Assembly (NCBI GenBank): GCA_014529385.2
Contig: CM043967.1
Span: 127,511,182-127,575,181, forward strand
Direction: 5' to 3'
Source: Adiantum capillus-veneris
Taxonomy: Eukaryota > Streptophyta > Polypodiopsida > Polypodiales > Pteridaceae
Length of the DNA stretch: 64,000 nt
How positions within the stretch are numbered: position 1 is the stretch's first letter; each line of letters starts with the position of its first letter. The notes beneath the pieces were generated by a model. The model saw nothing but the letters and a program-made list of their open reading frames with translations, searched no databases and was not told the origin of the DNA. Below are positions 12,028 through 24,195 of the stretch, in pieces. The translations under genes and the position numbers were made by a program.

Positions 12028-13970
12028 AAAGAGACCTAAACTAGGAAAAAAACAAGCGTCTGGTGTAGTTGTCCTTTAACTTCCTCTAGGTTCACCTAGA
12101 GTTCAAAACTTTCTTTTAGAAACCGCATAGCTTAAGGTTGTCGTCTTTTGCTGTGTAGAGGTAGCTTGGAAGTAATCGTACTTGTGCTGAGTACCTTTAG
12201 GATTGTAGGATTGTAGAATCAGATTAGGATTTTGAAAATGATTGGTAGATGAGACAAATCTTAAGATCCGTGCTCAGAAAAACACAAAACACAAGAAAAT
12301 TTTTTGTGGACACTTTCCACAACCCCATTGCATGAGAATCTAGGAGTAGGGTAAGTAGGATCCGAGGTGGATTTCAGAACATTGCTCTCTCTAAAAGAAT
12401 CAAGTGTGATTTGTTATTGGAAGTTGCAGAATTTCAGATCTACAGCTAGAAATAGCTTGAAAAGACTCGCATCCACTCAATCCGACTGGAGAGTAAGCCT
12501 AAGAGTTGTCTAAACCAGTTGGTAAGTTCAAAGACACTTCGAGGTAAAAATTTCAAGAGTTAGCCAAAACTCGGATTTATTACTTTTACTTGACATTTTA
12601 GGCCAAATTAAGTTTTGACTTGATTCATAGGCTTAAAATAGCTCATATAAAGACTGTCTTTGAAAAAATTGCAAAAAAGTGTTCATTTCAAGCTTGAAGT
12701 TAATAATCGCGATTATTAACTTTCTGCTCTAAATTGACCAAGGTTCATCATACCATTGACTCATTGCATGTGTACAAACAACTTTGGTAAAGACCCAAGA
12801 GATTTGGATCAATAAACTGGTAAAAAACTGGATAAAAACTAAAGTTTATACTGACTTTTTGAATCTTGAGTATAAATTGGGAAAAATTTATCCAAACTTG
12901 TTGAATCATAGGTTTATATTGATGTGATAAACATTGGTACATGCTCAGTTGACCAAAAATTTATAAAAATTTATCATTATTTACATCTGCCCTATTTTTC
13001 AAATTTTTGAGCCAAGTCAGCATACCACTAGTTTTATCATGTTGTAATAAGCCCACAAACTAAGTTTGGTAAGATTTGGATCACTGGATTGAAGATTGTG
13101 ACTAAAATTGCAAAGTTAGTCTGCGGACAGATAATTGATGACCATTTGACCAAAAATTGTCCAAACTTAATGGAACTTGGCTAGTGACCTTAACTAAAGG
13201 TGCTTAACAAATCTGTGTCAAAGTTGGGGCAAAAAATTGTAAAAATATAGATGGAGTAAATAATCGCCATTATTTACATCTGCTTCAAAACTTGATGATA
13301 TTGCAAATTTGAGTATACCATAAGTTCAAGCATATCAAGTAGACCTCACAAATCAATTTTGGTGAAATTTGGATCCCAAAAGTGAGACTTAAGCCAGATT
13401 CTCGAAATCAGAGTCAGCGGACACAAAACAGTTGATAAACTTGATCAAATTTTGTCCAAACTTGTTGAAACTTGTCCAGGGACTTTAACAAGTTGTATAC
13501 TTGCCAAACCAATCAAAAAAGTGCACAAAACTAACAAAAGTAAATAATCACGATTATTTACTTCTGCTATCCAGAGATATCAATTTTGACTTTTGAACTT
13601 AGACAGTGTTAGACCAATAGAATATAAAGCCACAGGCAAATTTTGGTGTTCAATCAGATTAAAATTGATACATTTACACTCAGTTTACAGGTTGCAAATC
13701 AACCCTTTGAATTTTTGCTAAAGTCAAATTTGAAAGTCAAATTTTGACTCCCATAACTCGATTTGAAGTGATACACAGAGACCAATCACGAGAGATAGCA
13801 AAAACTCTACTGTCTTTATAGAAGAATAGCTAACTTGATCAAATTTGTACAGGAATCAGGTTGCAGACGAGGAATCAGTGGCTTGACAGAAAGTTGCAAT
13901 TGAATCAAGTGGAAATTGACAACAAGTCAATCCAAAGGAGAGTACTCTATCCAGGGCCTCATAAGTCTTT
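12028..13970 (+). other. B2 leader with spaced palindromes
   Basis: A 1.9-kb untranslated leader with no supported gene. From about 12600 it consists of poorly conserved units of roughly 265-290 bases, each ending in a copy of a 22-base palindrome, followed by TTCTGC or ATCTGC. Copies are at 12699-12720 (perfect), 13256-13277 and 13540-13561 (one mismatch each); a degraded right half lies at 12975-12984. Confidence 0.7.
12699..12720. repeat. 22-bp palindrome, leader copy 1
   Basis: The arm GTTAATAATCG is followed by its exact reverse complement. Related copies occur at 13256, 13540, 24196, 24465, 24711, 47254 and 47538, mostly with the arm GTAAATAATCG. Confidence 0.85.
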
Positions 13971-16900
13971 ATGAACCTTAGATCTGGTCGTGTACTAGGA
14001 AATCAGGGCATACTCGAAGAAACCTCCATTAGAGTATCCATCGAAGAAAGCGTGAATCAAGGCAATTCTTTGCACACAATTCCTGAAGAAGTCTCAGACA
14101 CTTTTTCAGATTCAATATCCGAAATGTCTTCTTACTCGACTCACTCAGAAACCGGAACGACAGTGCGCTATAAGTATATACTATCTTTTTATAAGACTAA
14201 CCGTCATGGAACCCAGGTTTTACTTGGATCCTAACGAGGAGTATGCTATTCGAATTGATGACCATGGTATTGAGTTCGAAGAAGAGATTAGGACAAACAA
14301 ACAAGGAAAAATGTACATGGATCGAAACGGAACTCAGTATTTACAAGTCGAAAACCCTGCGTATAGACAAATGGGGGTTAGAAGTAAACACCATAATCCC
14401 AGATATGTCAGCAAAAGAAGGACCACCAACTTTAGAATTCAAGGGATACGATCAAGTAGACTTGAAGCCTTTGAAACGGCTTAGTACTGATAATCCTAGG
14501 ATTGGAGTCTATTGTTGGGAAGATAGAAACGCATAAGATCTTTTGTGAACTTCGCATGCCAAACCAAGACAATCAACGGCCATGAAGATCATCTATATCT
14601 TCAAGATCAAAGATAAGGGATCAGCAGACCTACCAACCTACCTGTTTAAGGATTGTTATAACAACAACTTTGTTATGATGACGAAGGTAGAACAAACCAA
14701 ATACCAAGGGTATTCCATACGGGATTGGATATTAGGACAAGGACCAGAAACAATTCCAAGACATGAACACCATGAGAGATCATCTGAGAGTAATGTAAAG
14801 AAACTAGAGACCACCTCATCACGTAGAAAACCGGGTGACACTAAGACCAATCTAGAGCTACATGAGTCACTATTTCCAACAGATTGATTTGAAGGACTCG
14901 GAACAGGACCAACTATCAGGAGACCAAGAGTTGAATCAAACAGATGTGTTAGACCAGTTGATTTTTAGAAATGGGTCAGAAAATACAGTGGATCAGGGGA
15001 TCCATACGACCACTTAGCAAGCTTTAAGCAAGTGCTTAGAGCAGAGCATATATTCGATTTCCATACTCAATTCGAGGGGTTTGGAATGACATTAGAAGGA
15101 AAAGCATTGACATGGTTCCAAAAAATTCCACCAAGGTCAATCATGGACTTGAACACATTGGCTCAAGGATTTATAGCTGCTTGTTCCAAAACGGGGATCA
15201 AACATAACACGGTAGCTCAAATTTACAATTTTAAACAGAAACTTGGTGAGTCTGTTAGGGATTGTGTAACTCGAATGAAACAAAACATTGTCAGATGCCC
15301 AGAACTAGAGATACGTGTAGAAGAATGACTTGTATCCTTGTTTTTAGAGGGATTTCTAAACAAAGAACTTCATGCTATACTTTATAGTAAAAAGCATACA
15401 ACCCTAGAAGCGTGTGCGTCGGATGCTATTGACCTAGGAGACAATTGCAAGATTTTCAACAAAGAAGATGTCCTTAAGGATAACCAAAGCAAGAAAACAG
15501 AATCCACTAAACTAGCACAAGTGGGAACAGCTGCTGCAGCACCACTCTCAACCATAGAAGATATGCTAAAAAGGATGAACGACATGATGAACAACATACA
15601 AAAAGCGCCCATGAGGGGACGATGACAAGGGATACCTCCACAGGGACAACCAATTAGGCAAAAAAAATGGTGTGCAATCGAGGGTAAATGGACCAACCAT
15701 GAGACTCACGAGTGCTACTTCAGACCAAAGTATGATGGGAATGTTCAGTTGTGCCCATGAGGCCACAAGGACAATCCATGTACAGATATCAACCTAATAT
15801 GGCCCAAGCTCAAAGACCACCAATGGGTATGGAAAGACCTCAACCTATGTTCGGAAAACAACCTCCGTATCCAGGACATAATGCAGTGCCTGTAAAGTAC
15901 ATGCACTATGAAGGAGTCATAGATAAACAAGCATCAGTGCCTGTTACACCCTATGCAGAGCCTAGTCCATCTACAGTAATGGTAGAAAGAGATTGGTATA
16001 ATCCACATCCACCACCAATGGAAGAAATAGTGACTTATGCTCCACCAGAGCTTGCACCCATGTATTATGTAGCTAATCAAGGTGTCAGACCTCCCATGGC
16101 AAGACCCATGATGAAGCCAAGATCAGGAAACTGTCACAACTACGGTGCTGATGATCATTGGAAAAATGAATGTCCAGAACCTGACAAAAACCTCAAACCA
16201 ATTGAAGCCTATTGTATACAATGTTGCAAAAAGGGAGGACACTTTCCGAAAGATTGTCCTAAAAATCCTTTGAGTAAAACCAATAGTAAATGTAGTTCAA
16301 GTGATACCTGGTAGCTCATCAGAGAGTGAACCGATTGTTCCAATCAAGGTAATCGCTAGAGCCCGGGCCAAGAAAAAGAAACACAACTCCTTTGATGATT
16401 CGGAAAATACGAAAGTTTCTTCTCACAGAATCAAAAGGAGCAAAAGCAAAAGATATGAGATGAGAAAACAAAAACAACGGGTTGAAATCAAGGCGAAAGC
16501 AAAGAAGCTATTCTAAGAAAAGTTGAAAGAAACTAGAAGGGGATTCAAGGAAACAACCGTGAAATTTGGAGGATCCATTTTGGTTGATAAAATTTTTGAG
16601 CCTATCAATGCCACCTTGGAATCCTACCAGGCAGGACTTAAAGTAGGCCAAAACATGGAAAACAAGTGGAAAAACTATCCATCTCCAGACATGGAAGCAG
16701 CTAAGCTGGAAGCTTATCAAAATTTGGTAAGAATCATGCAAGAAATGCTAGAAAAACAAAAACCCAAGCTTGAAAGTATTGCAAAACCTAAAGAGCTTGT
16801 GGTAAAAGAAACAAAAGAAAAATCCGATGTGGTGGTAGAACCCCACCTTGAAACAAACGAACTAGAGCTTATAGTGCCTGACAGTGAAGATGCCTTAGAC

Positions 16901-17167
16901 GGAATTCCATTTGTAGAGGAAGACTGGCCAGGACACTTATGGGAAAAAGTGAGAGAGATCAATGATGGGAGCCTAACTCTAAAGTCAGCTCCTATAGAGG
17001 AAGTCTGGTTGGATAACCTACCTTCTAATATGAACATGGATGTACAATCCTTGTACGCGGATTGCGGATTGGAAGCCTCAGGAATGTCAAAACCATTGAC
17101 ATTAAAAACATTACCTTCTTACTTGGGAGATAACAAAGATGAATCCATTGTGTGCAAGATCATTTAA
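13971..17167 (+). pseudogene. B2 gag (decayed)
   Basis: This is the structural polyprotein of B2, which would form the virus-like particle and bind RNA. It opens with ATG and MNLRSGRVLG, a common plant Ty3 gag start. The capsid region is at 15032-15328 (FEGFGMTLEGKALTWFQKIP and KQKLGESVRDCVTRMKQ, retrotransposon gag family). A Pro/Met-rich segment follows (15751-16080), then two zinc knuckles: CHNYGADDHWKNEC, with one zinc Cys replaced by Tyr, and the intact CIQCCKKGGHFPKDC. The tail (16301-17167) is basic, then acidic. At least five frame changes or stops break it. B1 holds a parallel copy. Confidence 0.85.
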
Positions 17168-17215
17168 GTAAAAAGAGCTGAACAGACCCTAGAAGTAGAC
17201 AACATTCATTCAATC

Positions 17216-17953
17216 ATGTTTACATTCATCCAATGCACTCTTACCTTGGGAGAACTATTAAAACTCAGACCATACTTATGGAATAATTTACAGAAAACCC
17301 TAGAGAAGGTGGGGATAACCGGGTTAATCTCAAAAAATTTGAAAAATTTGAAAAATTTGAAAAATGAAATGGAAAACAAAGAGATTCGATCAGTTCCTTT
17401 GAACAAAGTCGGAGAATATTATGAAGGGAAAGAAGGAAACACCACCCTCCCAATGAAATATAATGACATTGAAACTATGGCAATACTGGATAGTGGAGCT
17501 GGGATAGCCATAGCCACTAAAGCAGTATGGGAATCCTGGGAACAACTAGTCATTATACAAACTTGAATGAAATTGCAATTGGCTGACATACACATTGAGA
17601 GACCATTAGGGCTACTTGAAAAAGTGATAGTCAATTCCTGTGGAATTGAATATCAACACACTTTTGCCATAGTAGACTTTGGTAAAAAACTTAACTATGA
17701 AATCATATTGGGAAGACCTTTCATGCGACAAGTACAGCTTATCCAAGACTGGGGAAAAAATTATTTGTACTTTAAGCAAGTGGGATCTATAACAAGAGTC
17801 AATCTAAAAGGTCACATTTATAAAGATTTCTTGAAAACACCCATCCAAGAGTTTGATTCAGTCTCTTTGGCTGAAACTAAACTCCCATCCTGGTTAAACA
17901 AAGACACTCCTCTTTGGATTTGTGGAGCTTCAGAAAACGGAAGCTTAAGATGA
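17216..17953 (+). pseudogene. B2 first retropepsin (PR1)
   Basis: The catalytic loop is AILDSGAGIAIATKAVW (DSG at 17489-17497). About 80 residues on, after a stop, the signature ILGRPFMRQVQLIQDWG marks the end of the fold. A conserved linker follows (ETKLPSWLNKDTPLWICGAS). The protease lies upstream of RT, as in all Ty3 elements. One in-frame TGA separates the two halves (17564-17566). B1 39437-39950 is the same region in worse condition. Confidence 0.85.
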
Positions 17954-18057
17954 GAAGAATGTATCCTAGAAAGGCACTGCACATACGAACCCTATGTACC
18001 TGAACCCTTCCAAAGCATTTATTTAATCCATTTGAGTGGACTCAAATTTTAGCGACA

Positions 18058-18294
18058 ATGGATGTATGTGTGAATGCGTCTATGCTTAATCAATTTTGCA
18101 ATGAGGATGGCTACGACATAATTCCCATCCAAATTATTTCAATCCTCAACACTGAAAACGAAGATGAGGAACCCAAGGACTCAATGAAATCTCAACAAGT
18201 CTTTGCAGACCTCCATTACGATGCAGCTAATGAGTTAGATGAACACTCAGCTACCTCAAAAGATTCGGGGTCAGAAAAAAAAAATGAGAGATAA
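18058..18294 (+). pseudogene. B2 PR-RT linker
   Basis: A short acidic segment (NTENEDEEPKDSMKSQQVF) between protease and RT, conserved in B1 at 40060-40241. No known domain. Spacer sequence with frame changes follows to 18500. Confidence 0.5.
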
Positions 18295-18502
18295 GTTACT
18301 CTTAAAAGGAGGGGAGGAAAAGTTTTTCGACTTTCCAAACCAGAAATCAAGAAGATAAAAATGGTATAGACGTAAAAGAGACACCAAAATTGTGAAAACA
18401 TCATCAGTCTCCAGTAAAACACAATTCCTGATGTAGATAGATGCAAATGATTGTGTCAAGGACAAAATAATTGGTACATATCCTTCAAACAAAAACTCAG
18501 AA

Positions 18503-19600
18503 ATGTCTCAAATATCAAGGAAAACAAGGAAGGGTACTCAAGCAAAACCACAAGATAAGAAGCCACTCATGACCAGAGTCAAGCGGAAAAAGAAATATCA
18601 AGAGTTGAAAAAAGCTCTAAAAAAGATATACACAACCAAAATGGAAACCATGGAAGAGGATGGTAAGGATGTAATGCATGTTCCATCCCATTATAAAAAG
18701 TATACTCTCCAAGATCAGAAAATCATAGTCGAGCAACCTGTTAGGGAACTAAGGAAACAGGGCGAGTCTTACGAAGGACCTGAAAATGCTAAAAGGATAG
18801 ACTTGGTTGAACCAGGAGAAGAGCCTAAACTTGCTTACATTGCAAATGACCTAACAGAAGAAGAAGAAAAGCTTTTGATAAGCTTGTTAAAGGAATACCA
18901 AGATATCTTTGCTTGGTCTTACAAGGATCTCAAGGGTGTTGATCCAGATATCTGTCAACATACCATACCCATGAGAGATGATGTGAAACCAAGTAGACAG
19001 ATACCATACACGTATAATGACATTTGCCAAGAAGATAAAAGACGAGATTGAAAAACTAAAGGAAGCCGAATTCATTTACGAAATTGAACACACAGATTGG
19101 GTGTCTCCAATTGTGGTAGTACCCAAGAAGAATGGAAAACTATGAGGTTGTGTTAATCTCAAAAAGGTAAATGCCGCTACCATTAGAGACAGCTTTCCTC
19201 TTTTGATAATTGATCATGTTTTAGAACGAGTTGCAGGAAAAGAAGCTTACAGCTTCTTAGACGGCTTTTCGGGATACAATCAACTTTTGGTTGAACCAAA
19301 AGATCAGCATAAAACCTTTTTGCAACAAAATGGGATATATTTTTCTATTGGGTTATGCCGTTTGGGTTAACTAATGCTCCAACCACGTTTCAAAGGTTGA
19401 TGAGCCATGCTTTCAAAGAATATCTTAGGAAATTCTTAGAAGTATATATGGATGATCTATGCGTATATTCATCAATCTAGGCTAATCATTTTGAACACCT
19501 CAAAAAGGTATTCGAAAAATGTAGACTTTATAGGATTTGCTTAAATCCTGAAAAGTGCACATTCATGGGTAGACAAGGAAAACTTCTTTGACATATAGTG
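18503..19600 (+). pseudogene. B2 reverse transcriptase
   Basis: The N-terminal lead-in is typical of plant Ty3 RT (EYQDIFAWSYKDLKGVDPDI). The fingers and palm follow in shifted frames, including DWVSPIVVVPKKNGKL with a stop after it, FLDGFSGYNQL, and the catalytic YMDDL (YMDD at 19445-19456, intact). Frame changes occur near 19020, 19320 and 19570. The active-site box survives although the frame does not, so the damage is recent relative to the divergence from B1, whose YMDD is also intact. Confidence 0.85.
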
Positions 19601-20270
19601 TCTAAAAATGGCATAGCTACTGATATTGAGAAGATTCATGTCATTGTTGATTTGCCTAAACCAACAATAGTAAAGGGGGTACAAGCCTTCATGGAGCATT
19701 GTGGATATTACCGACGGTTCACCTACATGTACGCTATAATTGCAAAACCCATGTATAGCTTGATTACACACTTTGAGTGGACCGAGGCATGTGAAGAATC
19801 CTTTATGAAACTTAAGCAAGCTCTCACCTCAGCTCCAATATTAAAAGCACCATATTGGGATAAGGTATTCCACGTACATATAGATGCTTCCAATTTTGCT
19901 ATCGGTTGTATACTAGCTCAATCAGGAGACGAGAAAATTGACTTTCCTATTTCTTATGCTAGCCGACAATTGAACATGGCGGAAAAGAATTACACCACCA
20001 CTGAAAGGGAAGGATTAGGAATGATCTATGCCGTTAAAAAAGTATATACATTACCTATTAGCCAGCAAGTTTGTGTTCTTTGTGGACCACCAAGCTTTAT
20101 TGTATTTGGTCAACAAGCCATGCAGCATAAGGAGAATAGTGAGATGGTTCATCATTCTTCTTGAATTTGATTTCACTGTGGTTGTCAAAAAGGGCACTAC
20201 ATAAGAACAAGCAGATCATTTGTCAAGGATTGTTTCAGGACAATCACCTAAAGGGGTAGACGATGATCTA
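19598..20270 (+). pseudogene. B2 RT thumb and RNase H
   Basis: The thumb reads VKGVQAFMEHCGYYRRF. RNase H follows: HVHIDASNFAIG (Asp), TEREGLGMIYA (Glu), then a frame break. The RNase H Asp blocks after it are readable only by switching frame, while the parallel B1 gene shows them cleanly (FVDHQPL, RADRLSR). The enzyme would degrade the RNA strand during cDNA synthesis. Confidence 0.8.
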
Positions 20271-20630
20271 CCATATGCCTATTTGTTCTCCGTGGAAATG
20301 ATACCACTTCCTATCACAATTGGATTAATCGAGCAATCGGCTATGTATCAATTACTAGCTAGTAGGCTATACAAAAGAAATCGGGATGGGATATTGCTTT
20401 TATATATTAATCCTGAAGAAAAAGAACAGTATCTAAGTCAAGCACATGTTACCATAGTAGGACTTCACTTTGCGGAAGATCAAACTATGCAACGAATCTT
20501 GAGACTTGGAGTATTTTGGCCGACTATGAGGAGAGATGTTCGACCTTTTGTAAAGTATTGCCCTCAATGTCAAAAACAGACATCCATAACTCATGTAACA
20601 TTGTTTCAAATGTCACATGTTCCTAAGTAG
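20271..20630 (+). pseudogene. B2 integrase zinc-binding domain, first copy
   Basis: This is an HHCC domain: AHVTIVGLHF gives the two His, and CPQCQKQ gives the two Cys, with ILRLGVFWPTMRRDV between. The lead-in LYKRNRDGILLL is also standard. In most Ty3 elements this domain leads straight into the integrase core; here a second HHCC module follows after about 80 residues. B1 has the same arrangement. Confidence 0.8.
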
Positions 20631-20678
20631 AGTAATTATCTGGTTACTTACTTATCGAGCCGAACATTTGCTGAGGAT

Positions 20679-20954
20679 ATGAGTAAACACCGTCAAAGAG
20701 CAATTGAACCTGAAGCAAGAGACTATGCTCTTATTGGAAACCAATTGTATCAGAAAGGTAAAGATAAACATTTGCATCTTTGTGCAAATGAAAACGAGTA
20801 TATTCCGATTATAGAACAAGCACATGCTGAATTAGCTGGAGGTCACTTTTCTAGTGAAACAACCGCAAGAGCAATCTTGATGGTAGGCATATGGTGGCCA
20901 ACCCTTTTTGCAGATGCCAAAGAATATATTCAAAGCTGTGATGCTTGTCAATGA
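20679..20954 (+). pseudogene. B2 integrase zinc-binding domain, second copy
   Basis: A second complete HHCC module: LYQKGKDKHLHLC lead-in, AHAELAGGHF (two His), ILMVGIWWPTLFADA, CDACQ (two Cys). It differs strongly from the first copy, so the duplication is ancient. A single TGA (20952-20954) separates it from the integrase core, in phase. The parallel module in B1 (42688-42900) has a frame change within it. Confidence 0.8.
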
Positions 20955-20960
20955 GCAAAA

Positions 20961-21539
20961 ATGCCAACACGAGTAGATAGCATGCCCTTAAGACCAATGA
21001 TGGGGGCTAGAGCTTTCGCAAAATGGGTTATAGAGTTTGTTGGACCAATACAGCCACGTGCTTATAGAACCCAAGCTCAATATATCATTGTAGCTACGGA
21101 CTTTTTGACCAAGTGGGCCGAGGCTAAATCAACTCAAAAGAATGATGTCAGAACCACTGTTTCATTCTTATATGAGTATGTATTCACAAGATATGGACTG
21201 CCAATAGAGATTGTCAGTGATCGGGGAACTCATTTCCTCAATGAGGTAATTGAGTATTTGCTTAACGAATTTATGGTCATTTATAACAAATCAGCTCCCT
21301 ATCACCCACAAGCAAACGGACAAGATGAGCATACGAATAAAATTCTTAGCTCGGTGCTGACTAAAGTGGTTAGTTCAGGAAGGACAGACTGGGAAATGAA
21401 TCTCCATGCTGCTCTATGGGCTTATCGAGTTTCGTTCAAAAGAGCTTTAAATGCTACACCCTTTAACCTTGTTTATGGTCTTGATGCCATACTGCCAATA
21501 GCATTTCTATTGTCGACATTAAGGGAGCACAGAATTTGA
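20961..21539 (+). pseudogene. B2 integrase core
   Basis: The rve-type catalytic domain. The first acidic position reads KWVIEFVGPI, Glu where Asp is usual (B1 keeps Asp in WGTDFVAAI). The second is IVSDRGTHF and the third lies in HPQANGQDEHTNK. The C-terminal GPY part is disrupted after 21540, while B1 retains it. The protein would join cDNA to the chromosome. Confidence 0.85.
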
Positions 21540-21705
21540 GTGGACTGGACATGAATTGTCAGAAAGATTCGAAGATTTGGAAAAGCTAGACGAGCAAAGG
21601 CTAACTGGAATCAGCAGATACTGATTCCCATCAACACTCTAGAAATAGACGATCGACAATGGGAATTACCTAGGGACGCAGTTTCAACAGATGATGACTG
21701 GTTAG

Positions 21706-22376
21706 ATGGAATGGACCTGTGCATCAAAGTATAGCTCAACAATCATAGCACTAATGCTTTGGTCAACACAGGAGCTAGAGTAAATGCAGTCAGTTATTCC
21801 ACATACAAGAAGGCCACAAGTATAGCATTGACGGCAGGAATAGCGACAATAAAAGGATGCAACAAGAACCTAACTCCAACATTGGGAGTAGTCAACTTGA
21901 ACGTGATAGTACATGGATGTTCATGTCCTAATCAGTTTGTATGCTTATGAGATGAACACATGAATGAGACGATGATCCTTGGAATTCCCTGGATGCAAAC
22001 ATACAAAGCAGTACCAGATTGGGATACAAATCAACTAAAGCTATCACTTAAACGAGGGCAACTTATTGTTCCAATTGCACCAAGCAAGGAAGAATGGAAA
22101 GGAAGCAATCAGCAGACCAAACCACAAAGTAGAAAATCTTCTCCATCCCCTCGACAATCAAATGCTACAGGTAGCGTGCAAGGAGTCGGGCAAATTTGGA
22201 TACCAAAAGCACAGCTTAAGGATAAACCGATTCAAATCTGGGTGCCTAAAACTTCACCGACAAGACAAAAGGTGGTTCCAAGGGTTAAAACACAGAGACG
22301 AGCATCTCTGCGCAAGGAACCTAACATGGAAATGGTTTGGAGGAAAAAGAGCACTTATCTTCTCCACAAACCGTAA
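21706..22376 (+). pseudogene. B2 second retropepsin-like domain (PR2) and W-P-K region
   Basis: Downstream of integrase, the frame reads NNHSTNALVNTGARVNAVSY, then GVVNLNVIVHGCS, then MILGIPWMQTYKAVPDWD. This is the layout of a retropepsin: catalytic loop, flap and ILG-type end signature. The catalytic Asp is Asn here (NTG at 21765-21773) but Asp in B1 (DTG at 44095-44103). It is followed by two IW[IV]PK motifs (near 22197 and 22239) and a basic tail. It is not a copy of PR1, from which it differs throughout. A TAG at 21733-21735 and a TGA at 21948-21950 interrupt it. Confidence 0.7.
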
Positions 22377-22483
22377 AACCGATCAAGCAATGGTGAGTTA
22401 AGTCTCAAAAGACTCAACCACACCATGCAGCACCGAGCCGACCAAGCTACCAATGGAGAGAAAAAGCTCAACAACAATCAAAA

Positions 22484-22777
22484 GTGCTAGCAACAGCTCA
22501 AGAAATCAGTGTGCTGAAGCGTCCGGATGGTACAATCAAACAGAGAGCACACAAGCTACAATATTTTCTCTTTGAAAGACATCAGCAGCAAACCTCAACA
22601 TCGGAAACCCTTGAGTTAATTACTCAAGACCCAGCTCTTGCACAGCATATTGGTTTGAATCGTATTGATCTTCATAGCATGGTAGAGCCAACCACGGCTA
22701 TGCATAGACACAATTGTTCAACTCATGCACACAGTCGTCCCGGAGTACACCATCTAGGAGGGGTGGAAGGGCACTAA
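22484..22777 (+). pseudogene. B2 C-terminal segment of pol, unknown
   Basis: About 95 residues (VLKRPDGTIKQRAHKLQ, TLELITQDPALAQH) with no family I recognise. It is conserved in B1 at 45240-45521 with few changes, so it was part of the translated polyprotein or of a separate protein. Gln/His rich. Confidence 0.5.
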
Positions 22778-22789
22778 GTACTACGTAAT

Positions 22790-23790
22790 TAAGGGCAATG
22801 TTTGAAGAGGCAGGAAAAAGTTCGATGTTAACGTGTGATTTTTTGCAAAATTACCTAATAATACCCTTATAAATCATCATCAAGGAAAAATTCACTGATA
22901 ATATCTTTCCGATGAGTGTAAATAGTGTATATACTACTAGAAAATCATCAAAAATAGTCCTTTTTTGAATATTTTTCATCATTTTTATTGATAATGAGGC
23001 CTAAAAATAGAAAAATCCAACAAAAATTAATAAAGCGGTGTTTTTCAAGGGATTTTCTTAATTATTGGATTTTTACTTTACTTTTTTAGAGCATTTTGCT
23101 ATTTTTTTATTTTTTTAAATAAACGGGTCAAAAATTAATAATAAATAGTAGGGAAGCTCAGATGGAAAAATGGAAGACACGATGGTGATGAGAAAGACAA
23201 GGCAGACAAGCACAAAAATCTTCAATGAAATCAAAAGATGGAAGGGGGAAGCTTAAATTAGGTGGCCAGGCCTACTTCTGCAAAATTCTTGCAGAATGAG
23301 CTTCAGGAATCCGATCATGGAAATTTTTTAGTCTAACATAAATTTCACGGCCTAGTAGGACTAACGGGGGATTCTGGGAAAATTGGTTTGGGAAGTCCGG
23401 GTATAGATATCCAAGGTAGGCTAAAACCACCTCATTTCCACTTGGAGCCTTTGCAGAGAGAGATATCGGCCTCTTTCGCGCGACTTTTTGGAGCCCACAG
23501 TTGACCATTTTCAGTGTCGTATCACACAAGACATGAGGGATAAGTTCTTTACTCGTCAATGATCCATTTTGTACGGCCGGTAGCTAGTCTAAAGCCCTAG
23601 AAAAAACCCTAGAAACTGAGCAGTGCACGAAGACCTACGACCTAAAACTGACCATAGCGGCCTGCCAGCTTGACCAAATCAGATGGGATTTGAACCATAG
23701 CATGCCTTGACATAATAGAACCTTTCTATATCATCAAATGACCATTTGGCAGGGGTTGAGGGGGTCCCCAGTTGAAAAGTTAGATTTTTG
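22790..23790 (+). other. post-pol spacer, no gene seen
   Basis: Conserved between B1 (45540-46840) and B2 but with many indels and AT-rich tracts, hence probably untranslated. Confidence 0.5.
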
Positions 23791-23794
23791 GCAA

Positions 23795-24067
23795 ATGCCA
23801 GAATTCCGACTTGACTCCACAGATGGCTTGCTTATGAGGTCCATATACAATGTATATGATTGGTTTGGTGAAATCCATCAAGCAAAGCCCTCGAAAAGTA
23901 TAAAGCGGCTCAAAGGTTACAAAGCGTCAAATTCGACATACGAGGTCAAACTGACTCCAAATGAGCCAGAATTGGACAGGTTGCTTCATGACTATGTTGC
24001 AGACAAGTCCAGAGCCTCAAAGTTGATCGACCAACCCAACAGGCAGTGTAGTCACAAAAAATGGTGA
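23795..24067 (+). CDS. small conserved ORF of family B (90 aa), B2 copy
   Basis: A 90-residue frame (MPEFRLDSTDG start, SIYNVYDWF, SKSIKRLKGYKAS, LLHDYVADKSRAS). B1 has an equivalent of exactly the same length at 46849-47121. Comparing the two, there are no frame-breaking indels and many differences fall at third codon positions (for example CTC/CTT, GGT/GGC, GCG/GCA in successive codons). This pattern suggests selection on protein while gag and pol decayed. No domain is recognised. It lies between pol and the palindrome cluster. Confidence 0.5.
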   Translation: MPEFRLDSTDGLLMRSIYNVYDWFGEIHQAKPSKSIKRLKGYKASNSTYEVKLTPNEPELDRLLHDYVADKSRASKLIDQPNRQCSHKKW

Positions 24068-24195
24068 TTTCAGAGTCGACAAAGCACAAAGTGATGCTGG
24101 CATGACCAAACTTGACCAAATTCAGGACTTGTATTAGGTGTATGGAATATGTCTAGGTCAAAATTTGTGAGTTTTGCAAAGAAATTGTCACTATT

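Noticed and set aside
12699-13561. Spaced palindromes as a CRISPR array
   Set aside because: Spacing is about 270 bp, the sequence is eukaryotic retroelement DNA, and there are no cas genes.
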